DNA of 64,000 nucleotides from Lysinibacillus xylanilyticus. GTDB taxonomy: Bacteria > Bacillota > Bacilli > Bacillales_A > Planococcaceae. The translations under genes were made by a program, and so were the position numbers. The notes below the pieces were generated by a model, which did not search any database, was not told the DNA's origin, and worked only from the letters and a program-made list of their open reading frames with translations. Each line of letters opens with the position of its first letter. Positions within the stretch are counted from its first letter, which is position 1. The DNA lies in the NCBI RefSeq assembly GCF_001708185.1, contig NZ_MDDN01000006.1, positions 124,001 through 188,000 on the forward strand, given 5' to 3'. This document shows positions 61,447 to 64,000 of this stretch, one piece after another.

Positions 61447-61640
61447 TCCATTCAGTAGAAGACTTCAACCTCTGATGGTGGTAAGATGAATGCGGGTGTG
61501 GTTCCTTTTCCGTGGGTGTTCAAACACCTACTGAATGAAGATAAAAAGCCTCCGGCGGATGTCACGGATTTTGAAAGGAATGAATTGTGCTGGCACAATT
61601 CAAAATCCGGACGCAATTACGCCAAGGCGAAATTGATAAG
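61447..61640 (+). repeat. composite hairpin element E, copy 4 (without GCGAAAGC units)
   Basis: CATTCAGTAGAAGACTTCAACC, GGTGGTAAGATGAATGCGGG, hairpin GGGTGTTCAAACACC. Then the 3' module follows directly: GCCTCCGGCGGATGTCACGG, nested hairpin GGATTTTGA..GAATTGTGC-TG-GCACAATTC..AAATCC (about 61567-61607) and GACGCAATTACGCCAAGGCG. The left end is written here in pieces; it starts CATTCAGTAGAAG. Confidence 0.88.
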
Positions 61641-61765
61641 AAAGAAAGTATAAAAACTTCTTACTTGTATTCAGGCATTTGCGCAAGGCAAGAGTCGTTG
61701 TCATGACGACACCGATGCGCTAACGATGCTTTACTTTATAATAGCAGAATGGAGGTAATTAAAGT

Positions 61766-62284
61766 ATGGCAAATGAAGAAAAATCAAAACAAAAAATGGG
61801 CTTTACGATTATTAAAAATGACCCAACAGATGGACATAAGGGATTTGGAATCGGTTCGCTTTCACTTGAAAACGTATCGCCAGTCATAATCGATGTAGAA
61901 GAGGGGACAGCATCAGTTGAAGTCGGTGCAATGCATGCTCGTAGTGATGTGGAACGTGGTATTAAATTTACGACAGATCGTGCAGATTCAGAGGGTGGAA
62001 AACCGTATTGGCTCGTATGGGTGACGATTGACCATAAAGCGGATGGACCTTACTATGCAGGTGTTACTGCGTGTGAAATGGTAGTCAATCGAGAAAAACG
62101 TCGTGGCTATAAAATTTTAGCTGATCATGTTAATAAAATGGATAAATCTATGAAGCGTCATATTATTGTAGAGCATATGGATGCACCATCTAAAAAAGTG
62201 TTAGCTTCTTTCTTAGCGGAGCTCAATCCAGACCTGTGGGCACGTAGTGAGGACCAATTGCGTCAAGACTTATTTGCAGAATAG
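61766..62284 (+). CDS. ywhD: YwhD family protein
   Basis: A 172-residue cytosolic protein matching YwhD: MGFTIIKNDPTDGHKGFGIG, GAMHARSDVERGIKFTTDR, PYWLVWVTIDHKADGPYYAG and MKRHIIVEHMDAPSKKVL. ATG 61766 follows TGGAGG. Neighbouring ywhB and pbpG confirm the B. subtilis-like order. Function unknown. Confidence 0.9.
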   Translation: MANEEKSKQKMGFTIIKNDPTDGHKGFGIGSLSLENVSPVIIDVEEGTASVEVGAMHARSDVERGIKFTTDRADSEGGKPYWLVWVTIDHKADGPYYAGVTACEMVVNREKRRGYKILADHVNKMDKSMKRHIIVEHMDAPSKKVLASFLAELNPDLWARSEDQLRQDLFAE

Positions 62285-62490
62285 ACTTACAATGATTGAA
62301 CAATCTGTGACATTTTGCAATCGTTTTCGATATAAGGTTGAAAGTGGGTTTGAAACAAAGTAAACTTGATGCAGACTTACATTTTAGTAAGCTAGGACAC
62401 TTGGTTCTGCGAATGTGATGAGCGCTATGCGGCATTTGAACAACCCAAACCCAAGCCAAATGCCTCATGATGCTCATCTACTTCGCGAGC
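62285..62490. other. intergenic region with a large nested hairpin
   Basis: From 62409 to 62486 three stacked helices can form: GCGAA/TTCGC, GATGAGC/GCTCATC and GGCATTTG/CAAATGCC, with a loop of about 18 bases (ACAACCCAAACCCAAG). There is no T tract. It could be a structured RNA, a cruciform repeat or an element end. Confidence 0.65.
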
Positions 62491-62557
62491 CATAAAAAAG
62501 AAAAGCTTTCTGTTCCCACGGACACTGCTCCGGGGAAGAGAAAGCTTTTCTTTTTTT
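62491..62557. terminator. bidirectional terminator between ywhD and pbpG
   Basis: AAAAAAGAAAAGCTTTCT / AGAAAGCTTTTCTTTTTTT with an inner GC-rich part (CCCACGGA..TCCGGGG). Confidence 0.88.
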
Positions 62558-62633
62558 GTATATGTCTATTACTTTGTCGAGAGCCTTCGTTATTTAGAAC
62601 GTGATTGACTCATAAAGGTTTCCACATTGTCTA

Positions 62634-64000
62634 TTAGTTTTTAAAAATGTCGAACGGGAGCATATTCCAAATCTCTCCCCACGTATCTCTATCGAGAATA
62701 TCAAAGTTTGAACATTTTTCAGTCGGTACATCCTTTTCATCTACATAGACCAAACGTTGTTTAGGGCAGGCGTCTGTTGCAAGTTTGCCTGTTTCAACAT
62801 CGATGACCACACCTTTCACATCTTTAGGCTTTGTGAAATCCTCGTTCTTTGTTCCTTTATTGACAGTCTCCATAAAGTCGATCCATATTTTCTTTGTAGC
62901 TGCAGTATCTTCTTTTGTTTCTATATTTTTTCCTTGGTCATAGCCGTTCCACACACCAGCAGTTAAACTAGGTGTAAATCCAATTAACCATTGATCACTA
63001 TTTGTAGAACCAGATTTTGCTGCATACGTATGCGTCATACGAGAGCGAATGCCAATCCCTGTAGCTGGAGAATAATCGTTAAATACAGGATCGAAAATAC
63101 CTGTCATCATTTCTGTTAAGATAAACGTATCTTCTTTTGAGAGAACTGTCTCAGCTTCTTTTTTTTCTTCTTTATTTTCGTAGATGATATCACCATTAGC
63201 ATCTTTAATAGAAATAATAGTAGTAGGAGCGGTTTCTTGTCCCTGTGATGCTAAAATATTATAAGCATTCGTCATTTCGTATAAAGTAGTTTCAGCTGTT
63301 CCTAGCGCGATAGATAAATTGTCTTTATCACCAATATTCACGTTGAATCGATCAGCCATCTCGTGAAATGCTTTAAATCCAATTTCCTCTAACGTTTTAA
63401 CTGCGTAAATATTATCTGAAATAGCGATCGCTTGTGCCATCGACATATCATGCGTTGCAAATTTGCCGTTAACATTTTTGGGAGAATATGTTGAACGTCC
63501 TTTATCATAAGTGAAAGTTGTCTCACCTACATCTATAAAAGTTAATGGCGTATACCCATTCTCTAAAGCTGCGGCATATAAAATAGGTTTAATGGTTGAG
63601 CCTGGCTGACGTTTTGCCTGTGTAACCCTGTTAAATGAACTTGTAGCATAGTCACGGCCTCCGACTAGTGCGGTAACAGCACCTGAATTGGACTCCATAC
63701 TAACGAACGCAGCTTGGAGATCATTAGCAGGCATGTTTTTGGCTACAGCTTCTTCTGCTGCTTTTTGGTGTTCTTGATTAAGGGTTGTTTGGATAGTCCA
63801 ACCACCTTCACTAATGTCGAGATTTTTTGTTTTCAAAATTTCACTAGCCTCTTGCCATGCTACGTCAAGGAAGAATGGTGCTATAGATTTTGTTGCTACC
63901 CAGCTATCATTCTTTAAGACAATCTTTTCATTTTCTGCACGTGTTTTTTCATCTTGCGTAATGGCACCTTGATCAGCCATCAATTTTAAAATAACGTGCT
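62634..64000 (-). CDS. pbpG: class A penicillin-binding protein PbpG (N-terminal part outside window)
   Basis: C-terminal 455 residues of a bifunctional transglycosylase/transpeptidase that builds peptidoglycan; B. subtilis PbpG (YwhE) acts in sporulation. The frame is open to the window edge (HVILKLMADQGAITQDE), so the ATGs near 63983 are internal. Transpeptidase motifs: SxxK in RQPGSTIKPILYAAAL, SxN in AISDNIYAVKTL, KSG in YAAKSGSTNSDQWL. The membrane anchor and glycosyltransferase domain must lie beyond position 64000. The end LPFDIFKN is short, without the long Pro/Gly tail of some PBP1 proteins. Confidence 0.92.
   Translation of the reverse strand, partial: HVILKLMADQGAITQDEKTRAENEKIVLKNDSWVATKSIAPFFLDVAWQEASEILKTKNLDISEGGWTIQTTLNQEHQKAAEEAVAKNMPANDLQAAFVSMESNSGAVTALVGGRDYATSSFNRVTQAKRQPGSTIKPILYAAALENGYTPLTFIDVGETTFTYDKGRSTYSPKNVNGKFATHDMSMAQAIAISDNIYAVKTLEEIGFKAFHEMADRFNVNIGDKDNLSIALGTAETTLYEMTNAYNILASQGQETAPTTIISIKDANGDIIYENKEEKKEAETVLSKEDTFILTEMMTGIFDPVFNDYSPATGIGIRSRMTHTYAAKSGSTNSDQWLIGFTPSLTAGVWNGYDQGKNIETKEDTAATKKIWIDFMETVNKGTKNEDFTKPKDVKGVVIDVETGKLATDACPKQRLVYVDEKDVPTEKCSNFDILDRDTWGEIWNMLPFDIFKN

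Overview
The window looks like chromosome of a low-GC, spore-forming Bacillaceae/Planococcaceae bacterium, most likely a Lysinibacillus (inference). Support: AT-rich coding sequence with strong AGGAGG ribosome sites, Bacillus-type T-box and preQ1 leaders, spore genes (gerQ, rsfA, a dead cwlJ), and gene blocks ordered as in Bacillus subtilis: ung-ywdI-ywdK-gerQ, hemQ-lipL-rsfA-ywfO and ywhB-ywhD-pbpG. No rRNA, tRNA, CRISPR array or complete insertion sequence was seen.

Layout. 1-3.2 kb: end of a leucine/isovalerate catabolic operon (HMG-CoA lyase, methylglutaconyl-CoA hydratase, acyl-CoA carboxylase beta). 3.3-8.9 kb: VanZ-like protein, SprA-related HExxH protein, YbaK-type deacylase, YczE-like membrane protein, a P-loop protein and Kbl. 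8.9-10.1 kb: a 1.15-kb array of about 21-bp repeats. 10.1-12.4 kb: remains of a methionine-salvage locus (truncated mtnE-like gene, a PhzF-family gene, mtnU). 12.4-17.3 kb: PucR regulator divergent from a semialdehyde dehydrogenase and an omega-aminotransferase (probable beta-alanine catabolism). 17.4-24.6 kb: SEDS protein, chemoreceptor, SDR-type threonine dehydrogenase, acyl-CoA ligase. 24.6-28.0 kb: stand-alone trpB under a Trp T-box, queT under a preQ1-I riboswitch, and a secreted four-repeat protein. 28.5-31.8 kb: an ABC importer. 31.9-39.9 kb: NERD protein, IlvA, TerC, YojF-BshB2, thioesterase, PdxK, Ung. 40-50 kb: ywd and ywf blocks interrupted by repeats, a decayed cwlJ and two tiny membrane paralogues. 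50.3-55.6 kb: a 1771-residue sortase-anchored adhesin. 55.8-58.1 kb: a decayed Tn554-like recombinase module. 58.3-64 kb: serine hydrolase, class A sortase, 4-OT tautomerase, YwhD and the C-terminal part of PbpG.

How genes combine. Tdh (21.1 kb) and Kbl (7.7 kb) together convert threonine to glycine and acetyl-CoA, while IlvA (33 kb) takes threonine toward isoleucine. MmsA and the aminotransferase form one pathway under the divergent PucR protein. The sortase at 60 kb is a candidate to anchor the adhesin at 50 kb.

The most striking signal is intergenic. There are (i) several sequence-distinct arrays with an exact or near 21-bp period, some sharing a YCCGNTAAA-like core; (ii) about 20 copies of a unit with the core GCGAAAGCRAAGC whose flanks form covarying stems; (iii) a larger composite hairpin element in at least four places, also with covarying stems and an end resembling IS200/IS605 right ends; (iv) a 96-129-bp palindromic element in three places, one copy enlarged by family (ii). 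I could not run alignments or searches, so family calls rest on motif recognition.
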